Assembly: GCF_005239225.2 (NCBI RefSeq)
Contig: NC_133294.1
Coordinates: 992,001-1,056,000 of the forward strand
Direction: 5' to 3'
From: Populus alba
Taxonomy: Eukaryota > Streptophyta > Magnoliopsida > Malpighiales > Salicaceae
DNA length: 64,000 nt
A model generated the notes under the pieces. It saw only the letters and a program-made list of their open reading frames with translations. It was not told where the DNA came from and ran no database searches. The translations under genes were made by a program, and so were the position numbers. Positions 12,001-22,553 of the stretch are shown here, piece after piece; the first letter of the stretch is position 1, and the number at the start of each line of letters is the position of its first letter.

Positions 12001-14669
12001 GCTACTTCTTCAACATCAGACTTCTCTCGCAAACGGCGAAACGCTTTGACTCGGTGAGGTTCGCGGCATTCCGACTTCGATGCCCCGGTTGCCGAAATTT
12101 TAGTTGCCTTTGAATTTCTTGTGATCCCTCTTGAGTATGTATGCTTCTGCTACTTGTTCTACACCAAACTTTCTACCGCAAACTGCGAAACGCTTTGACT
12201 CGGTGAGTTTCACGGCATTCGCGACTTCGATGCCCCGGTTGCCCGGAAATTCAGTTGCCTTTGAATTTCGGGTGATCCCTCTTGAGCATGTATGCTTTCT
12301 GCTACTTGTTCTACAAAAGACTTTCTTCCGCAAACGGAGAAACGCTATGACTAGGTGACTTTCGCTGCATTCCGACTTCGATGCCCCGGTTGCCCGAAAT
12401 TCAGTTGCCTTTGAATTTCGGGTGATCCCTCTTGAGCATGTATGCTCTGCTACTTGTTCTACATTAGACTTTCTTCCGCAAATGGCGAAACGATTTGACT
12501 CGGTGAGTTTCGCGGCATTCCGACGTCGATGCCCCGGTTGCCGAAATTCAGTTGCCTTTGAATTTCGGGTGATCCCTCTTCAGCATGTCCGCTTTTGCTG
12601 CTTCTTCTACATCAGACTTTCTTCCGCAAATGGCGAAACGCTTTGAGTCGGTGAGTTTCGCGGCATTCCGACTTCGATGCCCCGGTTGCCAAAAATCAGT
12701 TGCCTTTGAATTTTTGGGTGATCCCTCTTGAGCATGTATGCTTCTGCTACTTGTTCTACATCAGACTTTCTTCCGCAAACGGCGAAACGCTTTGACTCGG
12801 TGAGCTTCGAGGCATTCCGACTTCGATGCCCCGGTTGCCGAAATTCAGTTGCCTTTCAATTTCAGGTGATCCCTCTTGAGCATGTATGCTTCTGCTACTT
12901 GTTCTACATCAGACTTTCTTCCGCAAACGGCAAAACGCTTTGACTCGCTGAATTTCGGGTCATTCCGACTTCGATGCCCCGGTTGCCGAAATTCAATTGC
13001 CTTTGAATTTCGGGTGATCCCTCTTGAGCATGTCTGGTTCTGCTAGTTGTTCTACACCAGACTTTCTACCGCAAACGGCGAAACGCTTTGATTCGGTGAG
13101 TTTCGCGGCATTCCGACTTCGATGCCCCGGTTGCCAAAAATCAGTTGCCTTTGAATTTCGAGTGATCCCTCTTGAGCATGTATGCTTTTGCTACCTGTTC
13201 TACAGCAGACTTTCTTCCGCAAACGGCGAAACGCTTTGACACAGTGAGTTTCGTGGCATTCCGACTTCGATGCCCCGGTTGCCGAAATTCAGTTGCCTTT
13301 GAATTTCGGGTGATCCCTCTTGTGCATGTATGCTTCTGCTACTTGTTCTAAATCAGACATTCTTCCGCCAACAGCAGAACGCTTTGAATCAGTGAGTTTC
13401 ATGGGATTCCGACTTCGATGCCCCGGTTGCCGAAATTCAGTGGCTTTTGAATTTCGGGTGATCCCTCTTGTGCATGTATAATTCTGCTACTTGTTCTACA
13501 TCAGACTTTATTCCGCAAACGGCGAAACGCTTTGACTCGGTGAGTTTCGCGGCATTCCGACTTCGATGCCCCGGTTGCCGAAATTCAGTTGCCTTTGAAT
13601 TTCGGGTGATCCCTATTGAGCATGTATGCTTCTGCTACTTGTTCTACATCAGACTTTCTTCGGCAAAACGGCGAAACGCTTTGACTCGGTGAGTTTCGCG
13701 GCATTCCAACTTCGATGCCCCGGTTGCCGAAATTCAGTTGCCTTTGAATTTCGGGTGATCCCTCTTGAGCATGTATGCTTTTGCTACTTATTCTACATCA
13801 GACTTTCTTCTACAAACGGCGAAACGCTTTGACTCGGTGAGTTTCGTGGCATTCCGACTTCGATGCCCCGGTTGCCGAAATTCAGTTGCCTTTGAATTTC
13901 GGGTGATCCCTCTTGAGCATGTATGCTTTTGCTTCTTGTTCTACACCAGACTTTCTGCCACAAATGGCGAAACACTTTGACTCGGTGAGTTTCGCGGCAT
14001 TCCGACTTCGATGCCCCGGTTGCCGAAATTCAGTTGCCTTTGAATTTCGGGTGATCCCTATTGAGCATGTCTGCTTCTGCTACTTGTTCTACATCAGACT
14101 TTCTTCTGCAAACGGCGAAACGCTTTGACTCGTTGAGTTTCGCGGCATTCCAACTTCGATGCCCCGGTTGCCGAAATTCAGTTGCCTTTGAATTTGGGGT
14201 GATCCCTCTTGAGCATGTCTACTTCTGCTACTTGTTCTACATCATACTTTCTTCCGCAAACAGCGAAACGCTTTGACTCGGTGAGTTTCGCGGCATTCCG
14301 ACTTCGATGCCCCGGTTGTCGAAATTCAGTTGCCTTTGAATTTGGGGTGATCCCTCTTGAGCATGTATGCTTCTGCTACTTGTTCTACATCAGACTTCTC
14401 CTGCAAACGGCGAAACGCTTTGACTCGGTGAGTTTCGCGGCATTCCGACTTCTATGCCCCGGTTGCCGAAATTCAGTTGCTTTTGAATTTCGGGTGATCC
14501 CTCTTGAGCATGTATGCTTCTGCTACTTGTTCTACATCAGACTTTCTTCTGCAAACTGCAAAACGCTTTGACTCGGTGAGTTTCGCGGCATTCCGACTTC
14601 GATGCCCCGGTTGCCGAAATTCAGTTGCCTTTAAATTTCGGGTGATCCCTCTTGAGCATGTATGCTTCT
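1..14669. repeat. 148-bp tandem satellite array
   Basis: Head-to-tail copies recur every 148 bp; for example GAGCATGTATGC recurs 148 bp apart through the first kilobases. About 95 copies are present outside the gap. Copies left of about 6.4 kb are nearly identical. Those from 9.5 to 14.67 kb differ by substitutions and small indels, as expected at the edge of an array homogenised by unequal exchange. Each unit is richer in GC than the flanks and carries two internal dyads: CCGAAATTC/GAATTTCGG with a 10-nt spacer, and GCGAAAC/GTTTCGC with a 16-nt spacer. The length is close to one nucleosome core. A centromeric, pericentromeric or knob location is possible but cannot be told from this window. 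The short open frames of about 71 codons in every unit are by-products, because 148 is not a multiple of three. Confidence 0.97.
9023..9522. other. Assembly gap of 500 N
   Basis: Exactly 500 unknown bases lie within the satellite array, the round length used as a placeholder for a gap of unknown size. The true number of satellite copies is therefore unknown. The 560 bases to the left (8,460-9,022) are satellite so full of indels that units are barely recognisable, while the sequence resumes at 9,523 with ordinary satellite. This pattern suggests a low-quality read end rather than a biological boundary. Confidence 0.97.
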
Positions 14670-15135
14670 CTTGCAAATGGAACCTCCCTCGGGAGTTGCC
14701 ACGAACTTGTGCTCGTAAGTCACCTTTTCAACTGCATCCTTCCAAACACTGGCTTCAATCAAGCTGAAGCTGTAGGTCAAGTTCTCCTCGTTAATCGCCT
14801 CAATCTTCTGCTTGGCATAACTGAGATCTTTGCCTGCAAGTAAAATATTAATTCGTTACTTCTTTGTTCAGTACATACAGCGAGTGGTATTTATGCAGAT
14901 TTCAGTATAGTTAATATAATTAAAAGTAATTGCAACATATAATATACTAACCTTCAGCAAAAGTGATCTTCCTGATGGTTCCAGGACCTCCATTTCCTTC
15001 AAGTATCTCAGAGCTCTTAATGTGCTCTGGTAGAATTTTAGGCAAAAGAGTGTCAATTTCAAGGCAGTATGCCTTGAAAAGCTTGGCCGGGGCGACAGCT
15101 ACAGCAAACTCATTTTCCAAAGTGATGACACCCAT
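14631..15135 (-). pseudogene. PR-10/Bet v 1 gene truncated by satellite DNA
   Basis: Exon 1 (15,135-14,952) encodes a PR-10 N-terminus with the glycine-rich loop GNGGPG at residues 47-52. It ends with a GT donor in the glycine-62 codon, the conserved PR-10 intron position. A 118-bp intron precedes exon 2, which starts at 14,833. Exon 2 matches the intact paralogue at 19,093-19,686 up to arginine 117. The sequence then switches to satellite at a 4-bp shared TTCT (14,666-14,669). The last 42 residues, including the long C-terminal helix that closes the ligand cavity, are gone. The frame continues into the satellite for 11 residues (SIHAQEGSPEI) to a TAA at 14,631-14,633, giving a 128-residue fusion frame. 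The promoter side is retained, so transcription is possible, but a working PR-10 fold is unlikely. Confidence 0.88.
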
Positions 15136-15230
15136 TGTAACTCAGGATTTTAAAAGATCACAAAAGGGGGAGAGATTTTGTTGATTTGCAGGATGTTTTT
15201 GTGGTGCTGAAACAGGAGGAGGAGAGGTAG

Positions 15231-15238
15231 TATTTATA
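15231..15238 (-). promoter_or_regulatory. TATA box of truncated PR-10 copy
   Basis: TATAAATA on the minus strand lies about 96 bp upstream of the ATG at 15,135. The same box sits at the same distance in the intact paralogue, so the core promoter survived the truncation of the 3' end. Confidence 0.6.
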
Positions 15239-16430
15239 GCATGAAATTGAAGGTTATGTGGTGTGAAAGGATCACATATATGTGTCGATGACCAGTGCTA
15301 ATTAATTCTTCATATTCTGTTCTTGGTCATTATTTGTTTAAATTAAATAATTTATGTCCTGGTCAAATAAATCACCCTTGAAACCATATAAAATTCTAGT
15401 GGACTATGTATCCTCTCCAACATTTCGGAAAATCCTAGCACGTCAATTTTATGGAAGATAATTATTAATTTACGACTTGAATAATTCCAGACTAACGGGA
15501 ATTTCTTCCGATAGTTTACTTGAGTTGTTTTGTATTTACACAGTTAATCAAATACCTTGATCCTTACTAGGAGTGAGTTATTACTTTCCCTTTCAAAAGA
15601 ACAAAAAGGATTGAGTTAGTATATATTATATTAAGTTGAGAAATCTGAAAATACTTGGGTAGTAAAACAAAAATACTTGGTTTGGTTGTATAGTGCAATT
15701 ATTATTTTGTAAAATTTTAATTTTTTTAATTTTATTATTTTTTGTATATTTTATATTATTTTAATGTGTCAGTATCAAAAATAATTTTTAAAAAAATTAT
15801 TTTAATATATTTTAAATTAAAAAAACAACTATTTTTAAAAAACCACTGTTATATTTCAAAATATAGTTGCTCCCTCCTCTCATATGATTGCAGTCTCATT
15901 TCTTACCGGAATTAAAAAAAAAAAAAAAAAAACTAGGTCTTTCAAAAATCAATAATGAAAAAAACATTTTAAGAAATTGAGATTGGAAAACATAAAAGTC
16001 AAACTCATAATCCCCATATCTAGGTTTAAAGCTTACAGAAGCGGCTTAAATTTTATATTTAAGCAATATTTTTTCAATTTTTATTAACTCTCTCATATAT
16101 ATATATGTATATATATGGCTGTGAGAGTTGAAGAAAAGCCACCGGACAGGATGACAATAGATAGGGCCCAAATCATTAGCTAATGGAAAAATGAAGCGCC
16201 TACCAATGCAGAGTATAATAACTTGACAAAATTTGAATAAACAATTTGCAAAATCTAGAAGGTATAAATAAATATAAGTTGAAAAATCTAGAAGGTATTC
16301 CTTTTCTCTTTTGAGAGAATTGAAAACGGACTTATAAGTTGCATCATTTTTAAGAATAATTGTGGATGGACGACTGCGTACTGTATAAATAAATAAACAA
16401 AAGATATAACTTAAATTAGTTTTCAATCTA
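15239..16430. other. Upstream block of the PR-10 tandem duplication
   Basis: This stretch aligns with 19,790-21,150 at a shift of about 4,551 bp. Long runs are nearly identical around 15,240-15,650, and further matches continue to about 16,400. It is the promoter-side half of a tandem duplication of the PR-10 gene. AT-rich runs and a short TA stretch (about 16,096-16,117) are present. A 15-bp segment AAAATCTAGAAGGTA occurs twice near 16,250-16,296. I see no gene here. Confidence 0.7.
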
Positions 16431-16439
16431 TAGCCCGAA

Positions 16440-18500
16440 TCTCAATTAAATACCTAAGAATTTTGTTGTGTTATAAAGTTTTTGAAAATTCTCAATTAAT
16501 TGTTTCATCCATTTTTATAATAATTTATTAAAATATTAATATTTTAAAAATGACAATTTACTATCCATTTATCATATTTTTCATTTATGATCTCATTTAT
16601 TTTATATGGAAAATAATAAAAAGAATTATCATAATATGTTCTTAATGTCCTATTTTATAATAGAATTAATGATGTCCAATTTTCAATTTAAGTAAATATT
16701 GATGTGCTTGTATAGTTTTTTATATCAAAGGATCAAATTGAAATAATGAGAAGTGTTGATTAATTTTGCAAGTGCATGAATCGTAACAAATAATAAAATA
16801 ATGAATAGAGTATGATCCCACGAGGATTTATAAAAATTATTACTAATTATCAAAATCTTTTAATTTATGATTTATTTCAGGAATCAAATGAGATAGTTTA
16901 CGAAACAAAAATTAATAATTAAAAACAAACAACCAACTGATTAAATATTATTAAATTCAATTCTACTAATTCTAGGATTTTTGACTTACTGTAACTATTC
17001 TTATATGAACTTTCTTAATTGAATTAATTATTTTTAGCATTGACAATTAGGTTTTTCTAATTTAAACATTAATCTCTATCGAGTATCAATGAATTATTTT
17101 GATAAGCAAACTTTATATACTCTACGAAATTTCTAAACTTGTCAAAATTTATTAAGAATAGTAAAACCTTTAAAGATTACAAAAGTTACTATGATATTTT
17201 TATCCTATAGATTTCTTAAGATATTTTAAACACTATCTAAAACAATTATCACTTCTCAGTCTTAAATTAAATCTCAAATCATGCAAATGTTGGTCAAACA
17301 TACACAAGCATTAAGTATACAATGAAATACTCAACAATTAATATAATAATTCAATCAAAGAAATTGTTCACATATTCATAGGAACGTTGCATCAAAAATC
17401 TCAGAATAAAAATCTACTCCATAGTTAAATTAAAGAGAAAAAAACTTGATACAATGACATCACTCAAAAGCAAAGAATGACAGTAGAATAGTTAGGTATC
17501 TACCAATCTACTCTGATTTTCGACCCCCTGTTTTTCTCTATTTTTTACTCTCCTTTTGTGCTGTCTCTTCTCTTTTTTTTGGTGTATTGTAGGGTCTCTC
17601 TCTGTTTTTTTCGTTTCCGTAGCTGATCCCCCTCCCTTCCTTTTTTTCTCTTATATTCTCGCATTTTTACCCCCTGCTAAATTAAGAAAGTTTCCTTCTT
17701 TGTTTTGTATTCCTTTCTATCTAGATATTGCGGGCTAGATTTGAGGTAGAAAATGTGTGAATGCTTAGATCTGTATTTCTAGAGAAATTGTAGGAAATCG
17801 ATTCTTCTTTCCAACGACTTTAATCTTGCAATTTTTGGACCTCTAAGACTTGAGATATGGGCCATAACTCGAGATAGCATTTGGAAAGTAGGAATTTCGG
17901 GTCTGATTCAATCCTTGTTTTTCGACTTGCTCTTTGGGCTTCAAAATAGCAAAATTGAGTTCTATGCCCTTCATATGTTTTGTAGATCTTTATCTTAGAT
18001 TTTGAAAATGGTGATGAATACCTGGAACAGAGTTATATAACTTTCTTTGTAACCCAAAATTAATCAATGTTCGGCTTTATTGCTGGATTATGTCTACTTA
18101 GTAATTTAGTATCTGAAAATACATTAATTTTCCATGAGATCTATAGTTCAAAAAAGGATCCAAAATTCTAATTAACTTGTGTAACACATCCAAAATATTT
18201 CAAAATCAAGCATGAATAATATAAAATATACATGCTATAAATTTCCTTGTCAAGAAGATAATTAAATTGCTTGTCTATTTTAGATCAAAATGTATTTGTA
18301 TGTTTGCGCATATGTAATGAGTGTACCATTTTCACTAACACTTCATTTCATACTATCAGTTTTAGATTATATTGATGCAAATTACCAACTAATCAAACGA
18401 TGATGATAGATGAAATTAAAAATTAAAAAATAAAAATGATCAAAGCGAACCTAATTCAATTTTTAGAATTAGTAACACTGATCATGAAATCGGATTACAA
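16440..18500. other. Intergenic, probably decayed repeat DNA
   Basis: No supported gene. The region is AT-rich. From about 16,740 (a phrase resembling cgaatcgt...cccacgaggat) to about 18,060 (a T/C-rich stretch followed by a conserved-looking segment) it resembles noncoding parts of degenerate plant retroelements. I could not find termini or coding domains, so no family is assigned. Confidence 0.3.
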
Positions 18501-18519
18501 CACAAAAAATAAATTCAAA

Positions 18520-18866
18520 CACAGATCATGAGATTGTGACTGATTAGAAAATTTAGTCTTAAGAGCAGTCCAGACTTGTTTGAATGTGTTTAAACCATAC
18601 GCTATTCCAACAAGATTTAGACCCATAGATCATAGTAGAATACCCAATAGATCGTGTTCTTTCTTATACCACGTTGTGTAAGATTGATTGGGTGAATTAT
18701 CAGCATTGGTTTCAGGGTCAAAACCTTCAACCAACTCTAGAAGATCATTGCAGTTTAGAAAGGGCAGAAATTGGGACTGCCAGCTTAGATAATTTGATCC
18801 ATCAAGTTTAAGGGATGCTGGTGGTAAGGTATGAGAAAGATTGAGGCATCTGTAAGCTATAATGGC
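18520..18866 (-). pseudogene. Copia-type gag fragment
   Basis: The minus strand reads KLDGSNYLSWQSQF followed by a leucine-rich stretch and a TTWYKKEHDLLG-like stretch. This is the N-terminal gag pattern of plant Ty1/Copia elements (LDG-NY-W with later W and LL). The frame has no start and is closed by a TGA shortly after the second block; weaker similarity continues to about 18,530. It lies about 230 bp beyond the stop codon of the intact PR-10 gene. No LTRs or pol domains were seen next to it, so it is an isolated relic. Confidence 0.6.
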
Positions 18867-19092
18867 TCCGATTCAAAGTAAACACTTGACGACATGGTGA
18901 TTTTTATTATGTATTTTGCAAACAATTAATACAATAACATCAACTATTGGAAAGTACACTCGAGTTTTTTTGCCAGTAACACGGATGGAAATTTTACCCA
19001 AAGGAAGAAGAAAACGCAATAACCACACTGCCAAAGACAACCAAGAAATGGCCACACTAAAAAGAAAATGAAACATGGGAGAATTCTCGTAT

Positions 19093-19686
19093 TTAGGCAT
19101 CTGGATTGGCCAAGAAGTAGGCTTCAACAGCCTTGAACAAGCCTGCTGTCTTTTTGCCATACACATCCTTGATTTGATCTTTGTTGATCTCAGAATCACC
19201 CTTGATGTAATATGTGCTGGTTCTCTTGCAAATGGAACCTCCCTCGGGAGTTGCCACGAACTTGTGCTCATAAGTCACCTTTTCAACTGCATCCTTCCAG
19301 ACATTGGCTTCAATCAAGCTGAAGCTGTAGGTCAAGTTCTCCTCGTCAATTGCCTCAATCTTCTGCTTGGCATAACTGAGATCTTTTCCTGCAAGTGCTA
19401 AATCAATGTGTTACTTCTTTCTGCGGTATATGCAGTGAGTGGTATGTTGATTTCAATATAGTTAATATAATTACAAGTAATTGCAACATATAATATACTA
19501 ACCTTCAGCAAAAGTGATCTTCCTGATGGTTCCAGGCCCTCCATTTCCTTCAAGTATCTCAGAGCTCTTAATGTGCTCTGGTAGAATTTTAGGCAAAAGA
19601 GTGTCAATTTCAAGGCAGTATGCCTTGAAAAGCTTGGCCGGGGCGACAGCGACGGCAAACTCATTTTCCAAAGTGATGACGCCCAT
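19093..19686 (-). CDS. PR-10/Bet v 1-like protein, intact
   Basis: Two exons, 19,686-19,503 and 19,388-19,093, are joined by a 114-bp GT-AG intron in the glycine-62 codon, the position conserved in PR-10 genes. The product is 159 residues, the usual length, with a glycine-rich loop GNGGPG at 47-52 and the typical C-terminal helix (about 130-155). Members are small cytosolic proteins with a hydrophobic cavity that binds plant hormones, flavonoids or other ligands; several are induced by pathogens or stress and some are pollen or fruit allergens. The ligand of this one cannot be read from sequence. A TATA box lies 96 bp upstream. It is the intact member of a tandem pair; the other copy (14,631-15,135) was truncated by satellite DNA. 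Confidence 0.95.
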
Positions 19687-19781
19687 TGTAACTCAGGATT
19701 TTAAAAGATCACAAAAGGGGGAGAGATTTTGTTGATTTGCAGGATGTTTTTGTGGTGCTGAAACAAGAGGAGGAGAGGTAG

Positions 19782-19789
19782 TATTTATA
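19782..19789 (-). promoter_or_regulatory. TATA box of PR-10 gene
   Basis: TATAAATA on the minus strand lies about 96 bp before the ATG at 19,686 and is conserved in position with the box of the truncated paralogue. Further upstream, TTGAC cores (the W-box core bound by WRKY factors) occur on the minus strand, for example near 19,910, but such short motifs are weak evidence by themselves. Confidence 0.6.
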
Positions 19790-20830
19790 GCATGGAACTG
19801 AAGGTTATGTGGTGTGAAAGGATCACACATATGTGTCGATGGCCAGTGCTAATTAATTCTTCATATTCTGTTCTTGGTCATTATTTGTTTAAATTAAATA
19901 ATATACGTCCTAGTCAAATAAATCACCCTTGAAACCATATAAAATTCTAGTTGACTATGTAAGCTCTCTAACATTTTGGAAAATCCTAGCACGTCAATTT
20001 ATGGAAGATAACTATATATTTACGACTTGAACAATTCCAAACTGACGGGAATTTCTTCAGATGGTTTACTTGAGTTGTTTTGTATTTATATAGTTAATCA
20101 AATACCTTGATCCTTACTATGAGTGAGTTATTACTTTCCCTTTCAAAAGAACAAAAAGGAATGATCAGTTAGTATTATATTAAGTTGAGAAATCTGAAAA
20201 TATATACTTGGGGTAGTAAAACAAAAATTACTATGATGTTTTTGGAGGCGTTTGGTTGTACAGTGCAATTTATTATTTTGTAAAATTTTATGGTACAATT
20301 ACCATTTTACAAAATTCCTCATTAAGTTGAGTGGCTGCCTTTTGGAGTGTTTGGATAGTGCAATTACCATTCTATAAAATTTTAAAAAAATATATTTAAA
20401 AATAATTTTTAAAAAATATATATTATTTTAATATATTTATAAATAAAAAATATTTTAAAAGATAACTAATAGGTAATGCAAATTGCAGTCACATTAATTT
20501 GTTACGAAAAAAACAAAAAATTGGGTATTTAAAAATCAATAATGGAAAAAAGATTTTAAGAAGTGGAGATTGGAAAACATAAAAGTCAAACTCATGATCC
20601 CCCCCCCACCTATCTAGAAGTATAAAGCTTACATAGGCGGCCTAAATTATATATTTAAGCAATATTTTTTTCCAATTTTATACGCATATATAAAGACAGA
20701 AGCCACCGGCCAGGATGACAGTAGATGAGGCCCAAATCATTAGCGAATGGTCAAATTAAGCGCCTACCAACGTAGATAGTATAATAACTTGACAAAATTT
20801 GAAAAAACAATTTTAAAAATCTAGAAGGTA

Positions 20831-21065
20831 TATTTTGATTGGCCATCAACTAATATAATCGTCAACTATATAAAATAATATATAATATTTTTTTATTAAT
20901 ATTAATATAGGTGTTCTGGTCAGCTTACACGCACCTCGACTAATCTCATGAGCCATAAAGTTAATGACTGTAAATCTCCAATGGCTTTAAGGTTTATGGG
21001 GCTCGAATTGGTGATCTCTAGATAATAAATCTAAAACTTGACTAATTAAACTATATTTCTCGGGT
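20831..21065 (-). mobile_element. tRNA-derived SINE inserted in PR-10 upstream block
   Basis: Read on the minus strand, the head (near 21,060) resembles a tRNA-like pol III promoter with a B-box-like stretch CAATTCGAGCCCC. The body ends in ATTAATAAAAAA near 20,890. It is the same family and orientation as the element at 31,129-31,323. The paralogous block upstream of the truncated PR-10 copy lacks it: AAGGTA and TTCC are contiguous there at about 16,292-16,300 but are separated by 235 bp here. About 60 bp beyond the A-rich tail (20,831-20,890) also belong to the inserted stretch and are unexplained. Confidence 0.65.
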
Positions 21066-21149
21066 TATTCCTTTTTTATTTTGAGAGAATTGAAAATAGA
21101 CTTATAAGTTGCATTATTTTTAAGAATAATTGTGTAGGCACGACTGCAT

Positions 21150-22553
21150 ACTGTATTAATCTCACCACCAAACGATTGAGATAGCCCTCGTGTTTTGATG
21201 ATTAAGCCAAATTCATAGTCGGTTAGTCCAAGAATGTTTCTTTTAGAACTATTTGGCTAAAAGAACAAAATAGAAATGAAAATAAAAATTAAATCTAATT
21301 TATTTTCATAGTGGAAGGTGAGAATAAAAATAACAAATGAGAACGATTTTTTTTAATTAAAAGAAGGATATATTATTTTTATTTATTTTGCATCAACTAC
21401 TTTATTATGCTGTTTATTCTTACATTGTACCCTTTTCCTCTAAGTGGCTTTACAGTGAAATAATGTTGAACACTTTTTAATAATAAAATAGAAAAATAGA
21501 AAATCAAGACACAAGAACTATTAGTGGGTTGCCAAAAAACGATATACTGTAAATCCATCTACTTGCCAAATTTATCTATCGGAAAGTGTTTTTTTTTTAA
21601 TATTTTTCATGAAAAATAAATTTTTAAAAGGTAGATTATTTTCTCATATTTGACAATGTTATTAAAAATAAATTGAAAAATATTTTACAATATTTAGCTA
21701 TGCCATAAAAAATAAGCTAGAAAATAAATTATTAATATTTTAAAATATTTTTCAAGTTTACTGAAGGATACGGATCAAAATTAATTGATGAAAAAATTGG
21801 GGGATGAGATTAAAAAAATTATAATTTCATAAATCATCTAAAATAAAATAAAAATAGTAAAAAAAAATGAGAACTAAATCTGATAGGAAAAAAATTGAAA
21901 GATGAGTAAATTAAAAAAAATCCAATTTCATAAATTATTATAAATAAAATATATAACAATAAAAAGAATAGAAACCAAATAAATAGATAAAAAAAAATTT
22001 CAATTAAGAAAATGATAGGAGAAAAACAAATAACAATCAAAAGAATGAAGACCAAAGTTGATATAAGAATCAAGTTAAATCAAATTTTTAGAGACAAAAT
22101 TGAAAAAATAATAAATAAATAATTAATTTAAAACAAAAAATATAGCAATAAAAGTTTGAGGGTAAAATTTGATATAATCAACATATAATAAGATATTTTT
22201 AAATTTTTATAACTTCTAGAAAATATATTATGTTCAAAATAAAAATAAAAATCTTTCTAAAACTCAAATTAATTTTTTTTATTATAAAATGTTTTTGTAA
22301 TTATATTTTTATTGTAGTTTAAGAAGAGAGAGAGAAACACTTTATAGGAGGGACAAAGTGCAGAAATTTATATTTGAATTTAATATAAATAATTGAATAA
22401 ATTAAATAGATGTGCAATAGTGAAATAGGATAGCTGGCGCAAAAACACATTGTGATTTATACCCATCTCAAAATGGTATCCAAGAAAACGACAAAAAGGA
22501 AATAGAAAAAATATATGATGCTGTAGAATAACAACTAGTTCATCACTTGCTCA
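21150..22553. other. AT-rich intergenic region
   Basis: No gene is supported. Long A and T runs dominate, and an apparent open frame near 21,834-22,073 is only low-complexity Phe/Ile/Leu coding. The last 100 bases are probably the 3' untranslated end of the XTH gene that lies to the right on the minus strand. Confidence 0.6.

Noticed and set aside
1..14669. CRISPR-like array
   Set aside because: Units are contiguous identical 148-bp copies without unique spacers, in a plant genome.
16046..16426. Minus-strand frame of 126 codons upstream of PR-10
   Set aside because: AT-rich duplicated flank; the equivalent frame is broken in the other copy, and there is no domain.
18873..19401. Frames overlapping the PR-10 exon (minus 132 codons, plus 108 codons)
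   Set aside because: Shadows of the real PR-10 exon in other frames.
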